Origin: Macrothele yani | Taxonomy: Eukaryota; Arthropoda; Arachnida; Araneae; Macrothelidae | DNA length: 64,000 nt | Assembly (NCBI GenBank): GCA_039090855.1 | Contig: CM076995.1 | Location: 122,214,270 to 122,278,269 of the forward strand | Reading direction: 5' to 3' | Part shown: positions 21,881-33,347 of the stretch, one piece after another | How positions within the stretch are numbered: position 1 is the stretch's first letter | How the letters are laid out: every line of letters begins with the position of its first letter | Made by a program: the position numbers and the translations under genes | The notes under the pieces: generated by a model | Database searches by the model: none | Told to the model about the DNA's origin: nothing | The model's input: the letters and a program-made list of their open reading frames with translations, nothing else

Positions 21881-23370
21881 CACTGAATTTTCGGTTGTAA
21901 TGAGCACGCCTTTTGAATCTTTTCTGATATGAATTAAATTTTTCAAAGTTATTCGAAGCCAACCGGTTGGAAAAAAATCCACCAAATTTCTACAATCGAT
22001 AAAAAAATCCAGAAATAGAAACAGCTACTTACTTCTACCAGCGGCTAAAGAGAATGTTCCGAAAATTAGCAAACAGCGCACAAAAAGTTTCTCGTAGCGG
22101 AATGAAGTATCAGAGACAAAGAGATTTTCAAATCGAACAGTTAAAAGAAGAAAAATAGAAAAAAAAAACATGATATAATCTACAATTTCTAACGGAAGAA
22201 TTTTGCACAATTGAGAAGTTGAAAATAGGCGACAAATACTCTTCATGGAAAAAGCTATGGTAAGAAAAAATAACTTTTGAAATACATCTCCCAGAAGCAG
22301 ATATAGCGAGGAAACGGTTTTGATCTTTACGTCCCTAGCGGGAAATGTGTGCATTATTTAAGAAGGACAAATGCTCCACATCTCTATTGTAGCGAATGAC
22401 ATACTGTAAAAAAGAAATTTCTCAATAGGGATTTTAGAAACGGAGAAACAGCTGCAAAAAAAAAAAAAAAAAAAAAAAAGGGCACAAACACCATCTAGCG
22501 ACAGAATTGTGAACTATGAAATTCCTCAAATACAAGCCTGAAGTGTCCTACAAAATAATTTCCATTTGGTGTTAAAAGAATGTTTTAAATCGCACATGTA
22601 GAAGCAGAGATATTGAGAAAAACAGAGTAAGCATTTGCGCCCCCAAAGGCGAAATTGTACATTATTTTGGGAAGAAAATACATACAAAAAGTTTATATAG
22701 TTAGTAGTATCTGTCCGAAGATTGTTTTTAATCGGGGTTTTTAGCTCTGCAGATAATACTGTAAACATAAACGTGAACTTACTCCCTCTAGTGGAACACA
22801 TGTGAGTTAAGAAAAATTCAAAAGTATATGAGAAACTTTTGCACCGGTAACGCTCTCAACAAAGAAATAATTTTTTCAAATCGGATTCTTAGAAGCAGTG
22901 ATATCGACAAAAATAAAATATACATCTACGCACCCTGGCGGATAAACTATGCACTATTTTAAGCAGGAGGTTTTCTAAAAAGGTTTTCTGAGGTGAGCGG
23001 TATCATTCCACGAAATAATTTTTTCTATCGGGTTTCCAGAAGCTCTGACTTTACTGCAAATACAACAGAAGGAGTCATAAGCACTTACTCCCCCTGGTGG
23101 CCAAATCATTATTTATTAAAAATTAGGCATTATAAGGAAAACAGTTCCACCAGGAACTGTATCCGATGCAGAAATAATTTTTCAAACGGGACTTTCAGAA
23201 GAAGAGATATCGAAAAAAAACGCAATTTACCTTTATGCCCCTTAACGGAAAATCTATGCAATACTTGGAAAAGAGACTGTACTTAAAATAGTCTTAAATG
23301 GCATTGAAAGGAAAAATATTGTTTTCAATCGGGTACTTAGAAGCAAATATATGGAATGAAAGGCATTTTG

Positions 23371-24407
23371 AATGGACATTATTCACCTCGCATTGCATCA
23401 TGGGAAAGAGTTTGCGTGGCCGAGAACCAACAACAGTTTGTTTACATGCGTTTTTCCATTGCTTAACATGGCGTTACTCTGCAAGGGTTCAAGAAAATCG
23501 CAATTTTCGTAAATTTATTAACAACATGTCTAACGTTTGCTCATCGTATGGTTGTGCTAATAAATCCTGCAACCTAAATTGTGTAGACGGAAGAAAAACA
23601 TTCCTTAATTTTCCTCTGAAAAGGACGAAATTATGAAAGGAATGGATGTGTAAAATGAAATGCGGTGATTTCCATTTCGATGTGCACTCTCCAATATGTT
23701 CTGTCCACTTTAACGAAAAAACTTTTGGATACTATCATAAAGGGATATTATGACACTACGAATCAAAGGCAGTTGAAAATTCCTTGTATTCCTTCGAATT
23801 TCAACTTCAAAAAAGAAAAAAAAGGTAGGAGAAAATTGATGGAATATTTGGATCAGTAAATTACGAATTAAGTTCTACTTTCCTCAAAGAATAAAACAAA
23901 CATACCTATAATTTCTCTTTTATTTAATGTTACGGGTTAATTTAATTTTTAAGCAGATTGCCTAGCGTGCGAACCCTAGTTTGTTTCCTTATTACGTATT
24001 TGTCTGAGTTTCTAAATGCTTTTGTTTTACAAAACGCAGTACTCAATTTTATGTTTCAGATATGTCACCAACGTCTGACAATAAGAACATGAAATGTTAA
24101 TATACCGTGAACGAGAAATGCTACATTAAAAACTTCATGATGACTAACGGCGATGGTCTCCTGCGTCATACGAAATAAACGTCGAAAATAAAATTGTCTT
24201 AGTATATTTTTGCAACCTTCATTTGTTCTTTTAAGAAATTAAATTCTTCTTCTTCGCCCTATAACTCTATTAATTCCTCAGCAAAATCCATGACGTTAGT
24301 ATTTTAAAAATTAGCCAACAGTAATCAAATAGCGAAAACATTGAATCAGCAGCCATGTTGGGTCCGCAGGAATCCATTTCTGACGTCACATGAATAAGGT
24401 CCATTCG
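23371..24407 (+). mobile_element. Element with THAP-domain relic, short inverted ends
   Basis: Left end TGGACATTATTCAC and right end TGAATAAGGTCCA are inverted. R1 copy 3 lacks this DNA, joining TTTTTGAATTCGACATC directly, so this is an insertion of about 1.03 kb. The target duplication is at most two or three bases (AT or AAT), so assignment to P, Kolobok or another THAP-bearing superfamily is open. Confidence 0.6.
23526..23860 (+). pseudogene. THAP zinc-finger domain fragment
   Basis: The ATG at 23526 begins MSNVCSSYGCANKSCN, with the C-x4-C pair near the N-terminus, then KTFLNFPLKRTKL. An in-frame TGA at 23634 stands where THAP domains have a conserved Trp, and reading continues KEWMCKMKCGDFHFDV and PICSVHFNEKTF, the C-x2-H pair. 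A second TGA is at 23751; the neighbouring frame gives RQLKIPCIPSNFNF, like the end of a THAP domain. THAP domains bind DNA and are used by several transposases. No transposase catalytic region was found downstream. Confidence 0.7.
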
Positions 24408-24625
24408 TTATTATCTGCATTTACGCCCTCAAACGGCAAAGTTGTGCATCGGAAAAACCCGGAAGGCAAGGATCATCGTTCTCAAATTTCAAGCTTCCCA
24501 ATGCAAAAATAATTTTGCAAATCGGCCTTATAGTTGCAGAGCGCAGACAGACGAAGGAAGGACAAAGTGATAACATAAGTAAGATAATATTTTTCTAAAG
24601 ACGTGCTAAAAATATAGTCTCAAGC

Positions 24626-25112
24626 ACAGTTCATATTCGATTCGAATACATGTTAAGTTTTAAAGTTTCTTATGAACGGGCGGGTATTTAAGCTGAAATT
24701 CGATCGTTCAACATACAGAGAAAGTGTCATGAATGAAAATGTGTTTTAAAAATTTAACACGCTGTTACAGCTTACAAGAAATTATTAGAATAAAGATTTC
24801 AGTACATTAGTTTCTAAGATGTGTGATGTGTATCTCTAATTTAATTTTCGTTTCGAGTTTCTGTTTTCTTATGCAAATTTGGCTTCTCGTTTATTATTTT
24901 CTAAATTTAATGTCACAATTCCTTTGTCAAAGCGCAAGCAAAGTTGATAAATACTTTTCAGATAAGAGCTCGGTGTGCAATGTCAGAGCACTGATTAATG
25001 AGCACTGTAGTTGAACGATTCACATGCTTTGTTGGCTGAGTGATTTATGATATGTGATGATGAGAGAGCGGAGGGCGAACTAATCTTGTAACAGCAATTT
25101 GTATAGGGAGTG
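24626..25112. other. Unannotated DNA
   Basis: No gene recognised. GGGCGGGTATTTAAGC near 24689 combines a GC box and a TATA-like sequence, but no transcript unit can be traced from it. Confidence 0.35.
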
Positions 25113-25114
25113 TA

Positions 25115-26346
25115 TTAGGTGTGCAACTTAATTCTCGGCCCCTAATTGCAAGCGATCATAGAACGTCGGCAAATGAAAATAGCTCCGTGCGATAACGGCT
25201 GATTGCAGCGCCATCCAACAGCTTTCCAGGCAACTGTAACCGCTCACAGCTGTAGTGACAGAAGGGACGAAAGCTCACGGTGAAAACAATGTCGTTCGAG
25301 AAGCAGAAAAAAGGTGCCGCCGAAGCCCAGCAAATGATCTGCGCTGCTTTGGGTGAGGCTGCTGTGTCCTACAGTAAGTGTAAGAAGTGGTTCCAGTGGT
25401 TTAAGCATGGAAATTTCAATCTCCGTGATGCAGAACGTCCGGGACAGCCAGAGAAAGTTGACGATGAGGAACTGGAAGAACTGTTGGACGCGGATCCCTG
25501 TCGCACACAGTCAGAGCTCGCCCAGGAACTCGGAGCAACACCGCAAGCCATTGCAAAGCACCTGCACAAGCTTGGACGGATTCACAGGGAGGGCCGTTGG
25601 GTGCCCCACCAACTCACAGCTGCGAACAAGTTTAGACGCTACGGTGTCCTTGCTCTCCGGATTCAAGAAGTAGGATTTCCTCCACAAAATTTTTCCTGTG
25701 ATGAGAAGTGGATCCTCTACGATAATACTAAGCGGCGTAAATCGTGGATTTATCCAGGTCAGCCTTCCACCAGGACCGCCAAACCGAATATTCATGACAG
25801 GAAGTCGTTGCTGTGCATATGGTGGTATCAGCGCGGTGTCGTACACTATGAGTTGCTCAAACCTGGTGAAACGGTCAATGCTGAGGGTTATTGTCAGCAA
25901 CTCATTCCTGTGGATGACGCATTGGAGGCGAAAAGGCCATACACCGGCAAGGGTAGAAGGTCGGTTCTGTTGCTTCAGGATAACACGCGTCCTCACACCA
26001 CGAAAATGTCTTTAAACACGATCACCGACCTGGGATGGGAGGTTTTGTCCCACCCGGCGTATTCTCCAGACTTCGCCCCGTCAGATTATCACTCTTTCGC
26101 TCCCTGCAACATCCCCTGAATGATACGCACTTCATCTTTGTCGAGGAGGTCCCCACAAGTATTGATGACTTTATCAACTCAAAACATCCTCTTTTTTCCG
26201 CAGTGGCATTCGGCAGCTCCCTGACCGATGGCTGAAATGTATCCAACACGACAGGGGTTATTTCCCTGATTAGGTACGTATTGAGTTTGCTATAATTTGC
26301 TATCAACGTGTCGTGCCTGTAGCCGAGAATTAAGTTGCGCACCTAA
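25115..26346 (+). mobile_element. Mariner transposon, nearly complete
   Basis: Inverted ends of 25 bp with one mismatch: TTAGGTGTGCAACTTAATTC on the left and its near-complement on the right, flanked by TA at 25113-25114 and 26347-26348. Length 1,232 bp. One of the best-preserved DNA transposons here. Confidence 0.95.
25289..26273 (+). pseudogene. Mariner transposase (DD34D), nearly intact
   Basis: MSFEKQK at 25289 is the expected start; about 13 residues of the normal N-terminus are missing after it. The frame runs unbroken for about 265 codons through the helix-turn-helix (VSYSKCKKWFQWFKHGNFNL), the WVPHQL linker, SCDEKWILYDN (first Asp), LLQDNTRPHT (second Asp) and SPDFAPSDYHSF (third Asp). 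A one-base deletion near 26088 and a second shift near 26195 break only the C-terminus, whose remaining frames read FRSLQHPLNDTHF and LPDRWLKCIQHDRGYFPD before the stop at 26271. It is SETMAR/mori-like. Confidence 0.92.
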
Positions 26347-26348
26347 TA

Positions 26349-26800
26349 AATTCAAGCGTATTGTGAAATAACATTGATAAGTTCTATTCAACATATCTTT
26401 TGTTACAAACGTTTTGCTGTTGACCAATCTGACGTGCTTTAATTTCTAATAAAAGGTTTGAAATTGAATAAGTATATTTTTGTTGTAAATGAGCGCTGGC
26501 CGTTGATTTGAAGATCTGAAAGTGAATTTTATGTGTAATTAAGATTTTCAGCTACAAACGACTAAGAATCATCCGGGAAAGTGACGCATTAAGTATAAAA
26601 GCTTAGCTAAGCATTACGCTTCAAGTTTCAAATTAAGTACAAAGCTTTAAGTATTTTAAAGTTACTAGGTAGCGTAAAAGGAGAATTCAACAAACCAGTT
26701 AATAAACTTATTTTATATGTTTACTTTTGGAAGACACCAGCCTCAATCTTTCAGATTGCACTTCGAAGTTCGAAGACCACAACTATGTGAGTAATGTTTT
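26349..26800. other. Unannotated DNA
   Basis: AT-rich; nothing recognised between the mariner and R1 copy 3. Confidence 0.4.
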
Positions 26801-28722
26801 TTATGACGTCTTTTGTAAAAAAAAGGTCGTGTTTATGTAATCGGTTTGTCCGTCCGTCCGTCTGCAGACACGATATCTCTACAACTATTAATCCGATTTG
26901 AAAAATTATTTTTGCATTGGGAAGCTTGAAATATGCGAATGATGATCCTTCATTTCGTTTTTTTTACGATGCACAATTTCGCCGCTAGAGGGCGTAAATG
27001 CAGATGATGTCGAATTCAAAAATACGTTTTATTCCACAAATTTGCTTCTAAACATCCGATTGGAAAAATTATTTTATCTTTTGATTCCATTTATATCAAA
27101 GTTGTAATTTAGATCTAGTTACTTTTTCAAATTACGCATAGATGTTCCGCTAGGGGGAGTAAAAGTAAATTACATTTTTCCCGATAACTCTTCTTCTACT
27201 AAAACTCCGATTTGAAAATTTTTTTCTTCAACGGATACAGCTCATGATGGAAAATATTTTGCATATAATTTCTAATTTTTGGTAAAGAATACTTTGGCTA
27301 CCAGAGGGCGTAAGCGTTAATTTTTGCTTCTGATGTATTGCAGCAAAATCTAAGTTTCTAAAATATCGATTGAAAAAATTCTTTCGTGGACTGATGCCTC
27401 TTACGTCGATAAACGTTTTCGGAATATTTTTTTCTTAAAATATTCCACAGTTTCTCCGCCAAGGGGCATAGATGTATATATTATTTTTGTCAATACCTCT
27501 ACTTCTAGGAGTCCGATTTTAAAAATGCCTTCTTTGTTGGATAGTGTTTGCGGTGTGACATGTTTTTCATGCAATTTCAAAAATTTCAAGTAATTCATAG
27601 ACTTTCCGCTAGGGGGCGTAAAAGTAAATTGCTTTCTCCGCTATATCTGTGCTTCTAAATCTCCGATTGGAAAAATTCTTTCTCCACCGGATACAGCTCC
27701 TGATAGAAAATCCTTTGCACACAATTTCTAATTTTTGTAAAAAAATGGTTTGGCCACCAGGTGGCGTAAGTCTTAATTTCCGCTTCTGATGTATTTGCAG
27801 CAAAATATGAGCTTCTAAAATCTCGAATGAAAAAAAAGTCGTTTGTAGACCGATACGACTCATGTCGACAAACCTTTTAGGAACATTTTCTTCTTAAAAT
27901 AGTTCATGGTTTCTACGCCAGTGGCCGTAGATATATATCTTAGTTTTGGCAATTTCTCTACTTCTAGGAGTCCGATTTGAAAAATTCCTTCTTTGTTGGA
28001 TAGTGTTTCCGATACGAAATGTTTTTCCTATAAATTCAAAATTGTCAAGTAAATCATAGACTTTCCGCTAGGGGGCACAAAGGTAAATTGCGTTTTCTGC
28101 GTTATTTCTGCTTCTAAAACTCCGATTTGAAATATTTTTCCTGTATTGCATACACCTGATGGAAAATAATTTTCATATAAGTTCTAATGTTTGGTAAAGA
28201 ATGGTCTGGCCACCAGGGGGCATAAGTGTTAATTTCTGCTTCTGGTGTATTGGTAGCAAAATCTGGGCTCCTAAAAACTCGACTAAAAGTTTTTTTTCTT
28301 CGACCGATACCGCTCATATTGAAAAATCTGAGAATACTTTCTTCCTAAAATAATGCATGGTTTTCCCATCAGGGGTTGTAAAGTCACATCTTATTTTTAT
28401 CGATATACCTGTTTCTAAGAGTCCGATTTGAAAAATTCTTTCTGTGTTGGAGAGCGTTTCCGGTGCGAAATGTTTCTCACATAAATTCATGTTTTTCTTA
28501 AAGCACAAGTCTGCAACCAGAAGGCGTAAGCTCACGATTCCGTTTACAGCTATGTCTGAGGGATTGAAAACCCGATTGAAAAACTTCTTTCTTGCGTCAG
28601 ATATTATTGTTTTGCATACCGGTTCCATTGACTTTGAATAGCTTTGATAAATTCAATTTGCGTCAGAACGGATTCAAAAGACGTGCTTATTACACCCGAA
28701 AATTCGTTGTCATCTTTCTAGT
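26800..28722 (-). repeat. Dispersed repeat R1, copy 3 (uninterrupted)
   Basis: The cleanest R1 copy. Eleven GC-rich cores lie at about 26981, 27147, 27301, 27457, 27606, 27751, 27917, 28065, 28207, 28368 and 28514, mean spacing near 153 bp. Three core types cycle: CCGCTAGGGGG, then CCACCAGG or CCAGAGGGCG, then CGCCAAGGGGC or CGCCAGTGGC. Equivalent cores recur every ~457 bp (27147, 27606, 28065), so the array has a three-module higher-order period. Each module also has a conserved segment like GAGTCCGATTTGAAAAATTC. The ends match copies 1 and 2. Confidence 0.88.
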
Positions 28723-29115
28723 TTTTATTCTTTCTGAGTGTATTGTACGCTCTGTAAAATCGTGATTTTCACGTTTCATCCATTTTCGGAGGTAAAATTC
28801 ATTCGAGTGAAGTCCTTTTCAGAAACACGGGCAGACATTTTGACCATCACCGAAATAACGTAGTATGAAACCCAGGCGTGGTGGAAAGTATAGATTTTCG
28901 AGTCCCACTCCCAATTGATCTTACGAAGTACAAACAAGTTAATTTTAATAAATGCCAGAGTTAATTAAATTTGTCAAAATGTGACACGTTTTTGAATTAT
29001 TTATTATTAAGAACGTAAATAAAAATTTACGCTGAAGATTCTCATGTGTGAAAATATAAATTGATTAAAAATACTTGAGAATTACTTATTCATTTTATTA
29101 GGAGGCAAACTGTCG
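28723..29115. other. Unannotated DNA
   Basis: Nothing recognised between R1 copy 3 and the SINE at 29116. Confidence 0.4.
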
Positions 29116-29332
29116 GCCACCTTGGTGGTGTATTGGTCTTAGCGCTGGCTTAGGACCATTTGTCCGGTATAGGGCCTAGGTTCGAATCCCGATGTAGGCA
29201 TAGATGTTGTGTTTGTCTTATGGCACTGGTTTTCTCATTTCGCTGGAACCAGTGGCCCTAAATTAGGGATGGGCGACTCCTTATAGCCCATTGAGTTGCC
29301 CACTGTGGTCGATAAACCTCCAAAAGAAAAAC
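29116..29332 (+). mobile_element. SINE family 1, copy 4
   Basis: Head GCCACCTTGGTGG, B box GGTTCGAATCCCG, body CCCTAAATTAGGGATGGGCG, tail GATAAACCTCCAAAAG. Full length, moderately diverged. Confidence 0.88.
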
Positions 29333-29539
29333 CCTATCGAGATCGAAAGAGTACATTTCTCTAATTCTCTTTGCTTAAGCCAGAAAGTTTACTGTTGCTT
29401 CGATATTCAAGACTTTGATAAAACGAAAGATGAAACAAACATATACTGCCCTACCATTAATATTTTGGCACATACGTATCTTCAAATAATATTTATCACC
29501 ATAAAATTAAATTGTGCACTGAAACCATTGGTCCTCATG

Positions 29540-30290
29540 ACCGTCTCTAATCTTCGTACAGTACTCTGCACCAGTATTTTTTAATATCATCCGATATGTT
29601 ACGCCATTCGTCCTTCAAATCAGTGACCAGCTTAACTTTGTTTGTTGGGAGATATTTTATTCAACGCACCTGGAGATCCAATTCGTCCCAGATATTCTCG
29701 ATAGGGTTCAGGTCAGGACACTGGCGGTTGGGTTGTGCAATTAAATTTGACGCCAAAGTCCCCAAACCAATCTGTAAGTCCGTGAACAATATGACATGGT
29801 ACGTTGTCCTGCAGAAAGAGGTAACGACCTTCTCCTAAGTACTGCCACTGAATAATTTTCCACGTTGCCTAGGTAGAGGTCAGCATTTATGGTTTTCTCC
29901 AAAACGACGAATGGATCAAAGCAGCATCATGAAAAACAGCTCCATACTATCTCGCTGCCTCCACTAAACTTCATTGTCGGGTGGATACAGTCCGGAAAAA
30001 GGCTTTCTTCGGGCATCCACCACACCAAGGAACGATCATCAGATTGGCATACTGTGTATAACTGTGTACAAAACTCAATTTTCTGTTGGTGTGCAATCCA
30101 AGATCAAACTCTTTTACACCACGCTAATCGGAGTGTGGCATTGGTGCACATGATTAGCGGGTTGCGGTTTGCTGCTGAACACTGGTAACCCATGTCTCAA
30201 ACCCTATGTGAGACTATTGGTACTGGTAGCGCACTACGCACTGTACTGGTGCTAACATCAGTCCCAGTAGTCTCACATAGGGTTTGCGTG
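29540..30290 (-). pseudogene. Tc1/Tc3-like transposase relic
   Basis: Minus-strand frames give a block equivalent to PDLNPIENIWDELDLQVR (about 29665-29730, with a stop and shift), upstream of which is a degenerate region with the second-Asp block LSAGQRTMSY-like sequence. The remainder to 30290 corresponds to the N-terminal half by position only. No terminal repeats were found. Confidence 0.55.
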
Positions 30291-30395
30291 ATTTGAGATA
30301 ATGATTAGCGACTTGTGGAAGGTTGTTCGATCGTCTTACGTTATGTCGTGCTAACATCAGTTCTGATAGTCTCGGATAGGATTTGTGTGATTTGA
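30199..30395. repeat. Local inverted and direct duplications
   Basis: AAACCCTATGTGAGACTA at 30199 recurs inverted near 30266-30287, and a block beginning GTGCTAACATCAGT occurs at about 30250 and again near 30347. These lie at the 5' edge of the Tc3-like relic. Confidence 0.7.
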
Positions 30396-30886
30396 GCCAA
30401 CACTGATAGATGTTCTGAACAGACAGTATTTCGTAGACTCTTCTGTCGGATTCTGTTTAGCTTCAGCGATTTACCGGGATATTTCTTGTTAGAGTCAGCT
30501 GCAACCGGCTGTCATTTGCATAACTCATCCCCAACCATCGACCTAGTGTTCTCCAATGAAAATCAAATATCACATCACGTATGGAACGAATGAATATCCG
30601 GCGTCCTATTATGTATCTGCGTAGGAAAGCAATTAACTCTGCCGATCGATTGAGGCATTTGGATTCACAGTCGTGCAATTGTATTTTCAGTGCCTTAGAG
30701 GCATACAAGTAGGCTGCGTCTGGGACGTTGTGCTTGCGTGGAATATAATTTACTATGACTAGAGGAAAGTCCAGATGTTAATAGTAGGGCAGTGTATTTC
30801 CAATTTGCCAAAAAATCGTAGCGAAACTCTCAATTTGAAACTTTAAAAAATAATAAAATTCTACTTTTTCGTTTGCTTTCAGAATT
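30396..30886. other. Unannotated DNA
   Basis: No feature recognised. Confidence 0.35.
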
Positions 30887-31065
30887 CAATGGGCTATAAA
30901 CAGTCGCCCATCCCTAATTTAGGGTCAGTGGCTCTAGGGAAGGGAGAGTGCCAGTGCCGTTGGACAAGCACAGAAACTATACCGCATCGGAATGCGAACT
31001 CAGATCCAACTCGGACGAATGATCATAAGTCAGCGCTTAGACCACTGCGTTACAGGGGCGGCTTT
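30887..31065 (-). mobile_element. SINE family 1, copy 5
   Basis: Plus-strand order is reversed: CAATGGGCTATAAACAGTCG, GGGAAGGGAGAGTGCCAGTG, then the head as CGTTACAGGGGCGGC. The very 3' tail is missing. Confidence 0.85.
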
Positions 31066-32520
31066 GAGTTTCTAAATGGGCGGACAATGTTTAAATACGC
31101 CTTCTTATAATTTAGAAGCTTTGTTGCAATTGGCATTTCCTTTTTTTCCTTTGAAGCTCAGCGATTGAGCTACAAAGCCATCGCAACTTCTTTTTCGAAA
31201 AACGAAAACGAAACCTGTGATATTTGTATTCAGTATAACCGAACAATGTACTCTCAGTTAAGTCTAAAATTAGAAGACGCCCTAAGGATTTCCTTAAAAT
31301 TTTTAGTGCAGCTAATGAAATTTGGGTTGTCTTGCCCTAAACCCTTCGGTCTACTAGGCCACCTTCAGTCGGAAACTGAATAACGTAAATAATCCGATTC
31401 TTCTTCAGGCATCTGGGAAAGATGATGTCATGAGCTGTATCTTTGTTCGATAGCCTTGTGAATACAAGTACGAATATACATGTACCTTATGAGATGGATA
31501 TTTCATTACCTTTGAACTTGCAGCGAGTAAATTCTGAATCCTAAAAAGCAGTAATCACTAGTAAATTGAATTGTTTAGTGGTAATGAATACTTCTTTCAA
31601 TAAAATGTCTCAAATTTGTTGCTATTTCTCTTTCATTTCGCTTTATAGTCTATGTTGTATCAGACAAACACAACAAGCAGATAATTACGTCACCCAGCAT
31701 GAAATTTGTTCAGCTCTGAAAAAAAATTTGTAAAACACATAGATAATCTTAAACTTTGTCAAAACAGCCCAATGCACGAAGAATTTTCCTGATGCGATTC
31801 CTGGAAGTGAAGACATCGGAAATGCAAATATGCCTTCACACCATCTACACACCATCTACATGAGAAATGCCTTCACACCATCTACATGAGAAATTGCTAG
31901 AGTAATTCCAGTTCTTCTGTACATGACATTTTCCACGATAGCAAGCTTCGTAGAAATTGGCATTACCTGAATCAAAAAGAATTATTCTAGTTTTACTTCC
32001 AGAAGGGAATAAATCATGCCAGATAGAAATTATACATCCACGTTACGCTACATTGAATGAAAATCTCTGGTGAAAGAAATAGAAATGAATAATTTCAATC
32101 ATGGTTTCAGTTCTTCGAATCAAAATAAAAAAAAAATCATCTAGTCCTCTCGAAAAGCAGACATCGTGCTAAAGAAAATTACACATGAATCAGGTGATCT
32201 GGTAACAGTGGTTAAATTCCATTCGGTGTTAACAACAAAGGTGGAGGGAAATAAAGCATTGATAACAGTCCTTGATAGTCATCTAAAGCCCTGAAAGGTT
32301 TGTAAGAAAATAAAAACATAAAAACTCAGAGGAGACAGTGAAGAAGTAAAATGAAGTTTTCAATTAAAGAAAACTTGAAAATATATCTGAGCAAGGCCAC
32401 TAAATTTAACTTTCTAATTCATTGCCAGTTTTCTTTTCAGGGACCAATTCCTTTCGTTATGTTCTTGTTTTAGATATGGATGACATAGTTCTCGATCACC
32501 GATATTTTAGCTTATGGATT
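31066..32520. other. Unannotated DNA
   Basis: No gene recognised. A 15-bp CACACCATCTACA motif repeats three times at 31835-31885. This is one of the longest stretches without a recognisable element. Confidence 0.4.
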
Positions 32521-33347
32521 ACACGTAGGAGTGCTGATAAGTCTTTGGTTTTTCCCATTTCACATATTCTTAGACTGATAATACTTTTGTCATATAAACA
32601 TTTATTTTTATGTATGTGTCTGCCCAAATATCATTATTGTTGCCTGATTATTTCACTTTTTTGGGGGTCTGAAGTGACAGTGATGAAAAAAAACCAGCAC
32701 AGATCTTACCGACCAGTAATCAAATTTCTTTCCTTAAAAAGGAACTCGTCCAATTAAATTAATGATGAAATGTCGGTTACATTAGGTGATAAGTGCACTT
32801 CCTACTCCACTGTAAAGAGCTGCGTTGCTATGTTTAGAACAGGGCATTTGAGCACAGAAGACAAAGAACTTTCCGGGAGAACATCTCAAGTGACAATTGC
32901 AGGAGACCATCTCAAGTGACAATTGCAGGAAACGCAGGCCCCATTCATTCCATGAATCTGGATAAACAAAGAATATCTACTAAAAGGATAGCAGTGACCC
33001 TGGCGATATCTCGAGAACGAGTAGACTATATTATTTTTCAGATTTTAGACATGACAAAGCTGTCAGTCAGATGGGTTCCCAAATGTCTCAATGCTGACCA
33101 GAAGCGTGATCGAGTGATTGCTTCACAAGCCATTTTAGACCGATTTCGGTGTGATCCTGGGGGACTTTTTAACCGTCTAATAACTATGGAAGAAATGTGG
33201 ATCTATATGTATGATCCAGATACCAAAAAAGCAATCCAAAGAATGGAAACACCGTGGTACACCGCGTCCAAAGAAGTCCAAGACTCAGAAGTCATCAAGC
33301 AGGGTGTTGGCATCTGTCTTCTGTGACAAATATGGAATTTTGCTTTA

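Larger units (their letters stand above)
21880..24625 (+). repeat. Dispersed repeat R1, copy 2
   Basis: Starts CACTGAATTTTCGG with GCACGCCTTTTGAATC at 21905 and ends CTAAAGACGTGCTAAAAATA near 24610. It is more diverged than copies 1 and 3. Module cores are near 22335, 22490, 22640, 22787, 22930, 23092 (TCCCCCTGGTGGCCA), 23238 and 24425. A poly(A) run lies at 22456-22480. A THAP-domain element interrupts it at about 23371-24407. Confidence 0.75.

Noticed and set aside
27401..28628. Repeated open frames with FQIGLLE and APPGG-like patterns within R1
   Set aside because: They recur only because modules repeat; the ~457-bp period is not a multiple of three and stops are common, so coding is unlikely.
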